Shown: one piece after another, positions 52,123 to 59,336 of the stretch
How positions within the stretch are numbered: position 1 is the stretch's first letter
Layout: the number at the start of each line of letters is the position of its first letter
Source: Lentibacillus salicampi
GTDB lineage: Bacteria > Bacillota > Bacilli > Bacillales > Amphibacillaceae
DNA: 64,000 nt
Assembly (NCBI RefSeq): GCF_004565465.1
Contig: NZ_SRHY01000002.1
Coordinates: forward strand, 124,001-188,000
Direction of reading: 5' to 3'
The notes under the pieces: model-generated
What the model saw: only the letters and a program-made list of their open reading frames with translations
The model's database searches: none
Told to the model about the DNA's origin: nothing
Translations under genes and position numbers: made by a program

Positions 52123-53037
52123 TTGCACCACCGTTATGGTACTGTTGCCATTGATCTGGCAAGGCGCCTTCTTACATTAAGTGAAGGTGATCGAATGGAT
52201 CCAATCGGCAAACTCGCTACCGAATTTGGCACAGGCCGGGGAACCATACAATCTGCATTCAAATTACTGGCTGATGACGGCGCTCTGCAACTGGAAAGTT
52301 TAGGGAAACGCGGATCATTCATCAAAAAGTTGGACAGATCCATACTGCTTGAGAAAGCAGAATTAACAGCCATCATTGGCGCCATGCCGGTAGCCTATTC
52401 CACTCATTTTCAAGGGCTTGCAACAGGCTTGAACCAAACCTTCCTGGAGTCTGATATTCCGCTTATTCTAGCGATGTTACGCGGATCAAAGAACCGAATA
52501 CATTTTTTGAAATCCGGCCGTTGTGATTTTATTATCACTTCAAGGCTTACCTGGGAAGGGATCCAGCAAGACAAGGCCTTACGTCTACTTTTTACATTTG
52601 GGCCAGGTTCTAACATTGAGAATCAGGTTTTGATCATGGCTGAAAACAATGATGAAAAAGAAATTACCGACGGGATGAGGGTCGGTATCGATTCCTCTTC
52701 CAACGACCATATGCGATTGACACTTCAGGAATGTGAGGGGAAATCCGTACAACTCGTGGAAATGTCATACGGACAATCACTGCAAAAGCTTTTGGCGGGA
52801 GAAATTGATGCAACCGTCTGGGATGCCGGAGCCGGATTTCATCGCCCGCCGCCATCGTTAAAAGTGCTTCCGCTGACTCGCAGAAACGTGGAGTCGGATG
52901 CAAATACGGAAGCTGTTTTAATCGTTCGGTCGGATAGCGGTGCATTGCAGGATCTTATTTCCCAGCTTATCGATCCACAAGAAGTGATCGCTATGCAACG
53001 GAAGGTTATCGCACATGAAGTCCCTCCCATTTTTTAG
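52123..53037 (+). CDS. YhfZ-type GntR-like transcriptional regulator with periplasmic-binding-like effector domain
   Basis: 304 residues from TTG 52123, behind GGAGGGGGAG; 28 open codons upstream include that site. Residues about 1-65 form a winged HTH (DPIGKLATEFGTGRGTIQSAFKLLADDGALQLESLGKRGSFI). Residues about 80-300 form a substrate-binding-protein-like domain (RCDFIITSRLTWEGI, MRVGIDSSSNDHMRLTLQECEG, LLAGEIDATVWDAG), matching E. coli YhfZ. The effector is not known. It is convergent with the glpD operon and could control it or the fatty acid operon. Confidence 0.85.
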   Translation: MHHRYGTVAIDLARRLLTLSEGDRMDPIGKLATEFGTGRGTIQSAFKLLADDGALQLESLGKRGSFIKKLDRSILLEKAELTAIIGAMPVAYSTHFQGLATGLNQTFLESDIPLILAMLRGSKNRIHFLKSGRCDFIITSRLTWEGIQQDKALRLLFTFGPGSNIENQVLIMAENNDEKEITDGMRVGIDSSSNDHMRLTLQECEGKSVQLVEMSYGQSLQKLLAGEIDATVWDAGAGFHRPPPSLKVLPLTRRNVESDANTEAVLIVRSDSGALQDLISQLIDPQEVIAMQRKVIAHEVPPIF

Positions 53038-53063
53038 TAAACCAGCATAAGAAACCGGCTTGT

Positions 53064-54707
53064 TTAAGAGATAGGTATGCGATGCCGTTCAACATGGTCT
53101 ATATAGGCGTTTATTTGACGCTCCATTTCGGCTTCACCCCATTCCAGAAATTGACCCATTATTTCTGCTGCATTTTTTGCGGCATCGAGACTATGGTTAT
53201 TGCCGAAAAGAAGAAGCGCTGCCCGCCGATCGATAAAATCAATCAAGGTTTGTGCCATTTCTTTTTCGACGGCAAGCCTGACTTCCCCTTTAATGGCGGG
53301 AACGTTTTCGCTCAAGCTTTCCAGCCAGACGGGATCTTCCTGCCCGTAACGCATTAGATCATGTATGGCTGAACCGTATAGCCATGTCAGTCTTTCTGCC
53401 GTTTCCTGCCTTATATGACAGGCAGCGAGGATGCGTTTCATTTCCCGTTTGAATGCGGAAAAGTCTCCGCCAATGTCACTGCCTGGGAGCACCACTTCCG
53501 CTGTTCGGTTGTCATCATCGAAAATCAGATTAAGGTTTTTCGCCACCTCTTGCATAACCCGTTTTCCCATGTTCCGATACGTCGTCAGCTTTCCTCCGGC
53601 GACTGTGAGCAATCCTTCCTTCGTTTTCCATACTTCATCATGTCTGGATGTATCTCTGGCTGTTTTGCCTTCTTCCAAAATTAAAGGACGTACGCCAGCC
53701 CAGGTTCCGATAATATCTGCTTTCACTAATTCAGAATCAGGAAAACAATTCTGGGTCATATCAAGTAAAAAATCGATTGCTTTCTTGTCAGCTGTCGGGG
53801 AATCGATTTCACCGTCATGCGGGACATCTGTTGTTCCCACATAGACATAATCCCAGCGTCTGATTGCATACCCTTCCTTGCCATCCGATGATTTCAGGGC
53901 AACGGCGCCAGTAACTGGTAGTTTCGCAGCTGGAAAGATAAGGTGGATCCCTTTGCTTAATAATAAGTTTTTCGTGGCTTTGAGATTATTTTTTTCCAGG
54001 GTTTGCTGTGCCCATGGGCCGGTGGCGTTGACCGTTATTTTTGCTTTTATATTGAATGTTTTACCCGTTAACGTATCCCGAATGGCTGCACCAATAACGC
54101 GATCATGTCCATCGAATTGGATGTCAATAGCTTCTGCATGATTGGCTATGCGTGCACCATGTTCGGCTGCCGACAAGGCGTTCATTAACGTAAAGCGGGC
54201 ATCTTCGGTAATGTATTCACCGTAAACCAGTCCGCCTTTCAATGGATCTCTAAGATTCGGAACATATTCACGAACCTCATCAGACGTTAAAACTTTGTGG
54301 CTCTCCTTTTTTGAAGCACCTGCCAATTTGTCAAAAAGCACGAAGCCGGTCCTGAATTTTGTTTTACTGTCCCCTTTATATAACGGAAACACAAACGGCA
54401 GCGGATGGATCAAATGTGGTGCGATGGATTTTAATATCTTCCGTTCCCGTGCAGATTCCCTGACCATACGAACGTCGCCATTTGCCAAATATCGAACACC
54501 GCCATGTACTAGCTTGGCTGAGCGGCTTGAAGTTCCAAAGCCAAAGTCTTCTTTCTCGACAAGCGCCACTTTCAGCCCCCTTAGTGCAGCATCTCTGGCC
54601 AACCCGGCTCCTGTTATCCCGCCACCGATAATCAGCATGTCAAATTCCTGGGATGCCATATCTTTAAGTGCTTGTGAGCGGTATTGTGGGCTGAAGTTTT
54701 GTGTCAT
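53064..54707 (-). CDS. glpD: Glycerol-3-phosphate dehydrogenase, FAD-dependent
   Basis: 547 residues. FAD-binding IIGGGITGAGLARDAALRGLKVALVEKEDFGFGTSSRSAKLVHGGVRYL is textbook GlpD; ATGPWAQQTL, YVGTTDVPHDGEID and the C-terminal all-helical cap domain (WLYGSAIHDLMRYG) are present. It oxidises sn-glycerol-3-phosphate to dihydroxyacetone phosphate at the membrane and feeds electrons to menaquinone. ATG 54707 behind AAAGGAGCTGACAAC, four bases after the glpK-like stop. Third gene of an operon with an FAD-dependent oxidase and a glycerol kinase-like protein. No GlpP antiterminator site or GlpF gene is seen, so it may be a second, specialised copy. Confidence 0.94.
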   Translation of the reverse strand: MTQNFSPQYRSQALKDMASQEFDMLIIGGGITGAGLARDAALRGLKVALVEKEDFGFGTSSRSAKLVHGGVRYLANGDVRMVRESARERKILKSIAPHLIHPLPFVFPLYKGDSKTKFRTGFVLFDKLAGASKKESHKVLTSDEVREYVPNLRDPLKGGLVYGEYITEDARFTLMNALSAAEHGARIANHAEAIDIQFDGHDRVIGAAIRDTLTGKTFNIKAKITVNATGPWAQQTLEKNNLKATKNLLLSKGIHLIFPAAKLPVTGAVALKSSDGKEGYAIRRWDYVYVGTTDVPHDGEIDSPTADKKAIDFLLDMTQNCFPDSELVKADIIGTWAGVRPLILEEGKTARDTSRHDEVWKTKEGLLTVAGGKLTTYRNMGKRVMQEVAKNLNLIFDDDNRTAEVVLPGSDIGGDFSAFKREMKRILAACHIRQETAERLTWLYGSAIHDLMRYGQEDPVWLESLSENVPAIKGEVRLAVEKEMAQTLIDFIDRRAALLLFGNNHSLDAAKNAAEIMGQFLEWGEAEMERQINAYIDHVERHRIPIS

Positions 54708-54711
54708 GTTG

Positions 54712-56193
54712 TCAGCTCCTTTTGTATTCGGTTGCAGTCAAAGCCCTTACAGTATCGACTGACTTTTCCCAATGCTTGTAACGTTCCTGCATGTCAGCGG
54801 CATTATCGCCTGGTGTAAAGATTTTACCCCTTACTTTTGATTGCTTGATTTCTTCTTCACTTGCCCAAAAACCGACTGCTAATCCCGCAAGATAGGCAAT
54901 TCCAAGTGATGTGACCTGATTGGTGTTTGGCCGTTCAATGTTGATGTCAAGGATATCCGCCTGCATTTGCAGGAAAGCATCGTTCGCCGCCATGCCGCCA
55001 TCGACCCGCAATGTTTCAAGTGCCGGGAATGGGGCGACCTCACGCAATGTTTCAACGACCTGACGGGTACGGAAGGCGATTCCTTCCAATACAGCTCTCG
55101 TTATATGCGCGCGGGTTGTTGATCGTGTCAGCCCAAACAAGGCTCCCCTGGCCTCCGGATCCATATAAGGCGTCCCAAGCCCTTGCAAAGCAGGGATAAA
55201 AAAGACACCGCCACTGTCGGGAACGCTTTCAGATAATGCCAGGCTTTCGTTCACCGTTTCAAGGATACGAAGGTCTTTTACAAGGCTGATCGATGCGCCT
55301 CCAGTGATGACCGTCCCTTCCAGGCAAAATTCATCCTGACCACCAAGGCGCCATAAGGCAAGGGAATTCAGTTTTTCCGAATAAATCCATTCCTCACCCG
55401 TATTGACATTGACCATGACAGAGGTACCATATGTTGCTTTTCCTGAGCCGGGTTCCCGGCATAAATGACCGAACATGGCCGCCTGCTGATCACCTGCTAT
55501 AGCAGCAACGGGAATTTCCGCACCGAACGCTTCCGGATAGGTGGAACCATATACGTGACTGGACGGTACAATGGTTGCAAGTTTCTCGGCGGGCATTCCA
55601 ATAATCTGCGCAACTTCCGGACTCCATTCTCCTAACGGTGGAAGCCACATCATTGTTGTGACAGCATTTGAAGGGTCTGTTACAAAAGCTTCTCCTCCTG
55701 TTAAATTCCAGACCAGCCAGCTATCCAATGTCCCAATCAGTACCTCACCTTTTTCAACATCCTCCCGGCAATTTGGAACATGATCAAGCAGCCATTCAAA
55801 CTTTGTAAAGGCAGAAATGGTGCTGACTTCCATGCCGATCAGATCACTAAGCTCTTTACATCGCTTCCGTGTGCGCAAATCCTGCCAGACAAGCGCGTTA
55901 TGCACTGGTTCGCCAGTTGTTTTATGCCATGCAACAACAGTAGAACGCTGGCCGGTGACACCGATGGCTGCTATGTTTTCAGGTGATGTACCGGCCTTTT
56001 TTAACGTTTGGGATATGAGATCCTTCGTTACATTCCAAATTTCCAGCGCATCATGCTCCAATAACCCCGGTTCCGGCGTTATTTGTGTAAATTCGCTGTA
56101 AGTGGCTGCAATTTCACTGCTGTGATAGTCATAAAGAATTGTCCGGATACCGGAAGTCCCCGCATCAATTGCCAGAATAAATTGATTCCGCAT
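54712..56193 (-). CDS. Glycerol kinase-like FGGY carbohydrate kinase
   Basis: 493 residues of the FGGY family, closest to glycerol kinase: N-terminal LAIDAGTSGIRTILYD, VTGQRSTVVAWHKTTGEPVHNALVWQD, AIAGDQQAAMFGH, TYGTSVMVNVNTG, FIPALQGLGTPYMDPEARGALFGLTR. It departs from classical GlpK (usually DQGTTSSRA at the N-terminus), so the substrate may be a glycerol relative. The start at ATG 56193 follows AAGGGGAG and overlaps the preceding oxidase gene by 29 bp. ATP-dependent phosphorylation to give the substrate of GlpD is the obvious reading. Confidence 0.88.
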   Translation of the reverse strand: MRNQFILAIDAGTSGIRTILYDYHSSEIAATYSEFTQITPEPGLLEHDALEIWNVTKDLISQTLKKAGTSPENIAAIGVTGQRSTVVAWHKTTGEPVHNALVWQDLRTRKRCKELSDLIGMEVSTISAFTKFEWLLDHVPNCREDVEKGEVLIGTLDSWLVWNLTGGEAFVTDPSNAVTTMMWLPPLGEWSPEVAQIIGMPAEKLATIVPSSHVYGSTYPEAFGAEIPVAAIAGDQQAAMFGHLCREPGSGKATYGTSVMVNVNTGEEWIYSEKLNSLALWRLGGQDEFCLEGTVITGGASISLVKDLRILETVNESLALSESVPDSGGVFFIPALQGLGTPYMDPEARGALFGLTRSTTRAHITRAVLEGIAFRTRQVVETLREVAPFPALETLRVDGGMAANDAFLQMQADILDINIERPNTNQVTSLGIAYLAGLAVGFWASEEEIKQSKVRGKIFTPGDNAADMQERYKHWEKSVDTVRALTATEYKRS

Positions 56194-57616
56194 TTTCTTT
56201 CTCCCCTTCATTCACAGGTAAAAGTGTTCCAATGTTCATAATGCCTTGCGGGTCCATAATTCTTTTCAATTTTTTCAGCATAGGATAAGCACTGCCCAGT
56301 TCCTGAGGCATCCATGAGGCACGCAGTTTCCCAATACCATGATGGTGACAAATGGTTCCATTGTTTTCTAATGTGACTTCCATGACTTTTTGCCAAATAG
56401 ATTGATAGACGCGTTCCACACCTTCTGGATCTTTTGGTGGATGGGCTGCAAGAATAAAATACATATTGGTTCCTTGTGGATAGCTGTGGGAAGAGTGTCC
56501 GGTCACAAGCAGCAGTTCTGGCACCTCTTTTCTCAGCCGTTCGGTTACCTTTTCATAAATCGTTGCAATATCGCTCCAGTTAGCAGCAATCTCAATTGTA
56601 TCAATGATAATTCCCTGGCTCGTATATTCCTGTAATTCACCGGTATTGTTGCGATGCTCCAGCCATGACTCGACAGGATCTGGTCCAAGCGAACGCCCCC
56701 CTTGTTCAAGGATGATTTTATCGAGTGCCTTTCCTTCTGTTTGTGCGTATCCTTCAGGACCCTCTGACAGAATAAGTAAAATCGATTCTTCACCATTCAC
56801 AATATCAGAATAACTTTTGGCAGCTTCCATTTGATCGTGAAGCCGTACAACAGCAGGATTCCACCCCTCCCTCATAAACGTCCGAATGATGTGTAATCCT
56901 TCACGCATGTTCTTGATTCCATAAGCGCACATCCAGCGGTCTGCCGGTTTGGGAAAAATTTTAAGGGTGATTTCCGTGATGATTCCCATCGTTCCTTCCG
57001 ATCCAATAAGCAATTGACTCAGATCAGGCCCTGTCGAGCGGCGGGGGACATTTTTGATTCGGACAATTTCTCCCGTCGGCAACACTGCTTCAAGCCCGAC
57101 AAGCAAATTTTCGATATTCCCGTATTTCGTGCTGAATTGTCCGGCACTCCTCGTTGCGACAAGCCCGCCGATTTGTGCCAAGTCTATAGATTGCGGGTAA
57201 TGTCCGCTTATGTACCCGTGTTGATTGAGATAATCTTCCAGGTTGCGGTGAACAATGCCGGGTTGTGTTGTAACAGTTAAGTTTTCTTCATCAAGTTCCA
57301 CGATATCGCACATATTGCCCATATCAATCATAACGCTTTCATTATTCGGCTGGGCACCTCCGTGGACCCCTGAACCACCCCCGTATGGAACAACGGCAAT
57401 GTCTCTTTTATTCAAATGTTGAAGCAATGCCGCAGTCTCGTTTGTATTTTTTGGCTGAACGACACATAAAGGCCGATCCATTGCTGCGCCAACGGCTTTT
57501 TGCACCAGTTTTAACGGCCAGGTGTCTGTTGTGTAATCAGTCAGCAGCTCAGGGTCGTGGTGCACACGGTTATCATCGAGTAAATCCTTGAGTTCGCTTA
57601 TAACATTATCTGTCAT
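56165..57616 (-). CDS. FAD-binding oxidase, alkyldihydroxyacetonephosphate synthase/glycolate oxidase-like
   Basis: 483 residues, VAO/PCMH flavoprotein. The PP-loop VVPYGGGSGVHGGAQP, QPGIVHRNLEDYLNQHGY, IGGLVATRSAGQFSTKYGNIENLLVGLEAVLPTGEIV and GSEGTMGIITEITLKIFP bind FAD. The C-terminal cap with NNGTICHHHGIGKLRASWM and MDPQGIMNIGTLLP matches the AGPS (alkyl-DHAP synthase)/GlcD branch; the HHHGIG histidine string is the AGPS-like active-site segment. It could oxidise a 2-hydroxy acid, or handle an ether or alkyl-glycerol compound that then enters GlpK-GlpD. ATG 57616 behind AAAGGGAG. First gene of the operon; a well-formed promoter lies upstream. No membrane segment. Confidence 0.87.
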   Translation of the reverse strand: MTDNVISELKDLLDDNRVHHDPELLTDYTTDTWPLKLVQKAVGAAMDRPLCVVQPKNTNETAALLQHLNKRDIAVVPYGGGSGVHGGAQPNNESVMIDMGNMCDIVELDEENLTVTTQPGIVHRNLEDYLNQHGYISGHYPQSIDLAQIGGLVATRSAGQFSTKYGNIENLLVGLEAVLPTGEIVRIKNVPRRSTGPDLSQLLIGSEGTMGIITEITLKIFPKPADRWMCAYGIKNMREGLHIIRTFMREGWNPAVVRLHDQMEAAKSYSDIVNGEESILLILSEGPEGYAQTEGKALDKIILEQGGRSLGPDPVESWLEHRNNTGELQEYTSQGIIIDTIEIAANWSDIATIYEKVTERLRKEVPELLLVTGHSSHSYPQGTNMYFILAAHPPKDPEGVERVYQSIWQKVMEVTLENNGTICHHHGIGKLRASWMPQELGSAYPMLKKLKRIMDPQGIMNIGTLLPVNEGEKENAESIYSGN

Positions 57617-57638
57617 AACATTGTCTCCCTTTAGAAAT

Positions 57639-57658
57639 GTATTAATATTCTTTAATAC
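57639..57658. promoter_or_regulatory. Operator-like inverted repeat
   Basis: GTATTAA (57639-57645), six-base spacer, TTAATAC (57652-57658): a perfect 7-bp inverted repeat just downstream of the -10 of the FAD oxidase operon, where a repressor would block transcription start. Confidence 0.5.
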
Positions 57659-57687
57659 AGATTACTGTACATAATGTTGTTTGTCAA
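57659..57687 (-). promoter_or_regulatory. SigA promoter of the FAD oxidase-glpK-glpD operon
   Basis: Minus strand TTGACA (plus 57682-57687), 17-bp spacer, TAATCT (plus 57659-57664). Its -35 box overlaps that of the divergent promoter by five bases. Confidence 0.7.
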
Positions 57688-57709
57688 TACACGTTTGTGA
57701 TAGTATATT
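57681..57709 (+). promoter_or_regulatory. SigA promoter of the extended-SDR gene
   Basis: TTGTCA (57681-57686), 17-bp spacer, TATATT (57704-57709), 40 bp before the start codon. Overlaps the divergent -35 box. Confidence 0.75.
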
Positions 57710-57748
57710 GTAAGATTAACACTTTTCTAAATGATTGGAGATGTAAAA

Positions 57749-58846
57749 ATGGGGAGCACGTATTTTTTGACAGGGTATCCAGGTTTTCTTGCCGGCAACT
57801 TGGTAAAACAGCTTATCCATGATCACCATGAGACAATTGATCATATCTATTTGCTCGCTTTACCTGACCTGCTGGATCAAGCAACAGATGAAATTACAAA
57901 TTACGCAAGAAAAGAAGGAGTGGAGACAAGTCTTTTCACAATTGTAAGCGGTAACATTACAAAGCCCGACTTGGCTATCAGTGCGGAAGTGAATCAGGTT
58001 TTGCGTGATACCGTTACACATGTATTTCACTTGGCTGCTATTTATGATCTGGCGGTTCCACAGGATATTGCCCGCAATGTCAATGTAAATGGTACACAAC
58101 AAGTCAATCACTGGGTACAAACGTTAGGCAAACTTGAGCGCTATATATACTTTAGCACTGCCTATGTATCCGGAAAACGTGAAGGGCGCATTTATGAACA
58201 TGAGCTTGCAGAAGGGCAGGATTTCCGAAATCACTATGAACAAACAAAATATGAGGCTGAGCTGCTTGTGGAAGATCAGAAAAAATCCGTCCCGACGACG
58301 ATTATCCGTCCTGGTGTTGTAAAAGGTGATTCAAAAACCGGTGAAACAGTCAAGTTTGATGGTCTTTATTTCATGTTGAATTTTCTTGATAAGGCAGGTG
58401 GCCTGGGTGTCCCATATATTGGTGATGGTGAACCGGAAGGCAATTTCGTACCAAGTGATTATATTTTACAGGCTGCCAGTTTTCTGGCAATCGATCCGGT
58501 TGGTGTGGGGAAAACCTATCATTTGACCGACCCGAAACCATATACAATGAGGGAGTTACAGGAAATGCTGACGGAGCATTATTTAGGGAAAACGCCTAAA
58601 GGAAAAATTCCAGTGACCCTAATTAAAGCAATCATGGGACTGAAACCAATCCGCAAATGGTGGCATGTGGAAAAGGAGGCAATGGACTATTTTATCACAT
58701 GCTCATCTTATGATTGCAGTCAAGCAGTTACAGATCTGCAAGGATCAGGCATCAGCTGCCCCGATTTAAAAGACACGCTTCCATCAATGATCAGCTTTTA
58801 CAGAAAATATAAAGATGATCATAGAAAACAAATTGAAATAAGATGA
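57749..58846 (+). CDS. Extended SDR, thioester reductase/fatty acyl reductase-like (NAD_binding_4)
   Basis: 365 residues. NAD(P) loop LTGYPGFLAGNLVK; VFHLAAIYDL; active-site tyrosine and lysine in YEQTKYEAE; PGVVKGDSKTGE. The architecture fits the male-sterility/thioester reductase group, which reduces acyl thioesters or long-chain acyl-CoA to aldehydes or alcohols, but C-terminal substrate residues are not diagnostic. ATG 57749 behind TTGGAGATG. It is divergent from the FAD oxidase operon with overlapping promoters. A link to alkyl-glycerol or fatty alcohol metabolism would fit an AGPS-like neighbour, but this is inference. Confidence 0.82.
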   Translation: MGSTYFLTGYPGFLAGNLVKQLIHDHHETIDHIYLLALPDLLDQATDEITNYARKEGVETSLFTIVSGNITKPDLAISAEVNQVLRDTVTHVFHLAAIYDLAVPQDIARNVNVNGTQQVNHWVQTLGKLERYIYFSTAYVSGKREGRIYEHELAEGQDFRNHYEQTKYEAELLVEDQKKSVPTTIIRPGVVKGDSKTGETVKFDGLYFMLNFLDKAGGLGVPYIGDGEPEGNFVPSDYILQAASFLAIDPVGVGKTYHLTDPKPYTMRELQEMLTEHYLGKTPKGKIPVTLIKAIMGLKPIRKWWHVEKEAMDYFITCSSYDCSQAVTDLQGSGISCPDLKDTLPSMISFYRKYKDDHRKQIEIR

Positions 58847-58910
58847 ACAAGATGCTGGAACTGGATACTTAAGAAATCCTTAAGGCTACAAATTATATAC
58901 GTACTAAGAT

Positions 58911-58947
58911 AAAAAGCGGTTTCCTGTTTATACAGGGCCGTTTTTTG
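58911..58947 (+). terminator. Terminator of the extended-SDR gene
   Basis: AAAAAGCGG and CCTG pair with CAGG and CCGTTTTTT around a TTTATA loop. Confidence 0.7.
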
Positions 58948-59336
58948 GTTTGCTCAGTCGACGCTAAGTTGCTTGCAAATTATGCGATGCAAAGAAAAAA
59001 TTCTCAATTAATTACTTTTGGGTTTTGCAAGAGCGTACGAATAAGCAGTTATCATACAAACGTCGGGATATTATGTAATAATATTGAAGATTCCTATTTT
59101 TTTAGGGATTGGTACAGGCTGGTAAGGACTTTATACTAAAGAAGAATCACATAAAGACTTTAGTCCTATCAATCTAACTATGAATGCGTTTTCAATTTAC
59201 ATAATACACCAGTCATCTGAACGAATTCACGGGCTATTGTTTGAGTGATTCAGAAGGTGTGATTAATTTTCGATGATCTGTTAAGGAGGTGATGGGAAAG
59301 TTTTGCATCATGATCAAAATAAAGGAGGCGTTTGCA
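58948..59336. other. Noncoding region upstream of the surface protein
   Basis: About 390 bp without a supported gene. A bulged inverted repeat occurs at 59122-59168: AGGACTTTATACTAAAG on the left, CTTTAGTCCT on the right. Two consecutive strong Shine-Dalgarno sequences lie at 59283-59289 (AAGGAGG) and 59321-59328 (AAAGGAGG), of which only the second is correctly placed for the surface protein. No riboswitch was recognised. Confidence 0.5.

Noticed and set aside
53064..56193. Classical glpFKD regulon with GlpP antiterminator
   Set aside because: No glpF or glpP gene is present, the kinase is atypical, and no leader hairpin was seen before the operon.
59122..59168. Bulged inverted repeat as a riboswitch for the surface operon
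   Set aside because: Low complexity, no conserved aptamer motif recognised and about 170 bp from the start; kept only as a note in the gap description.
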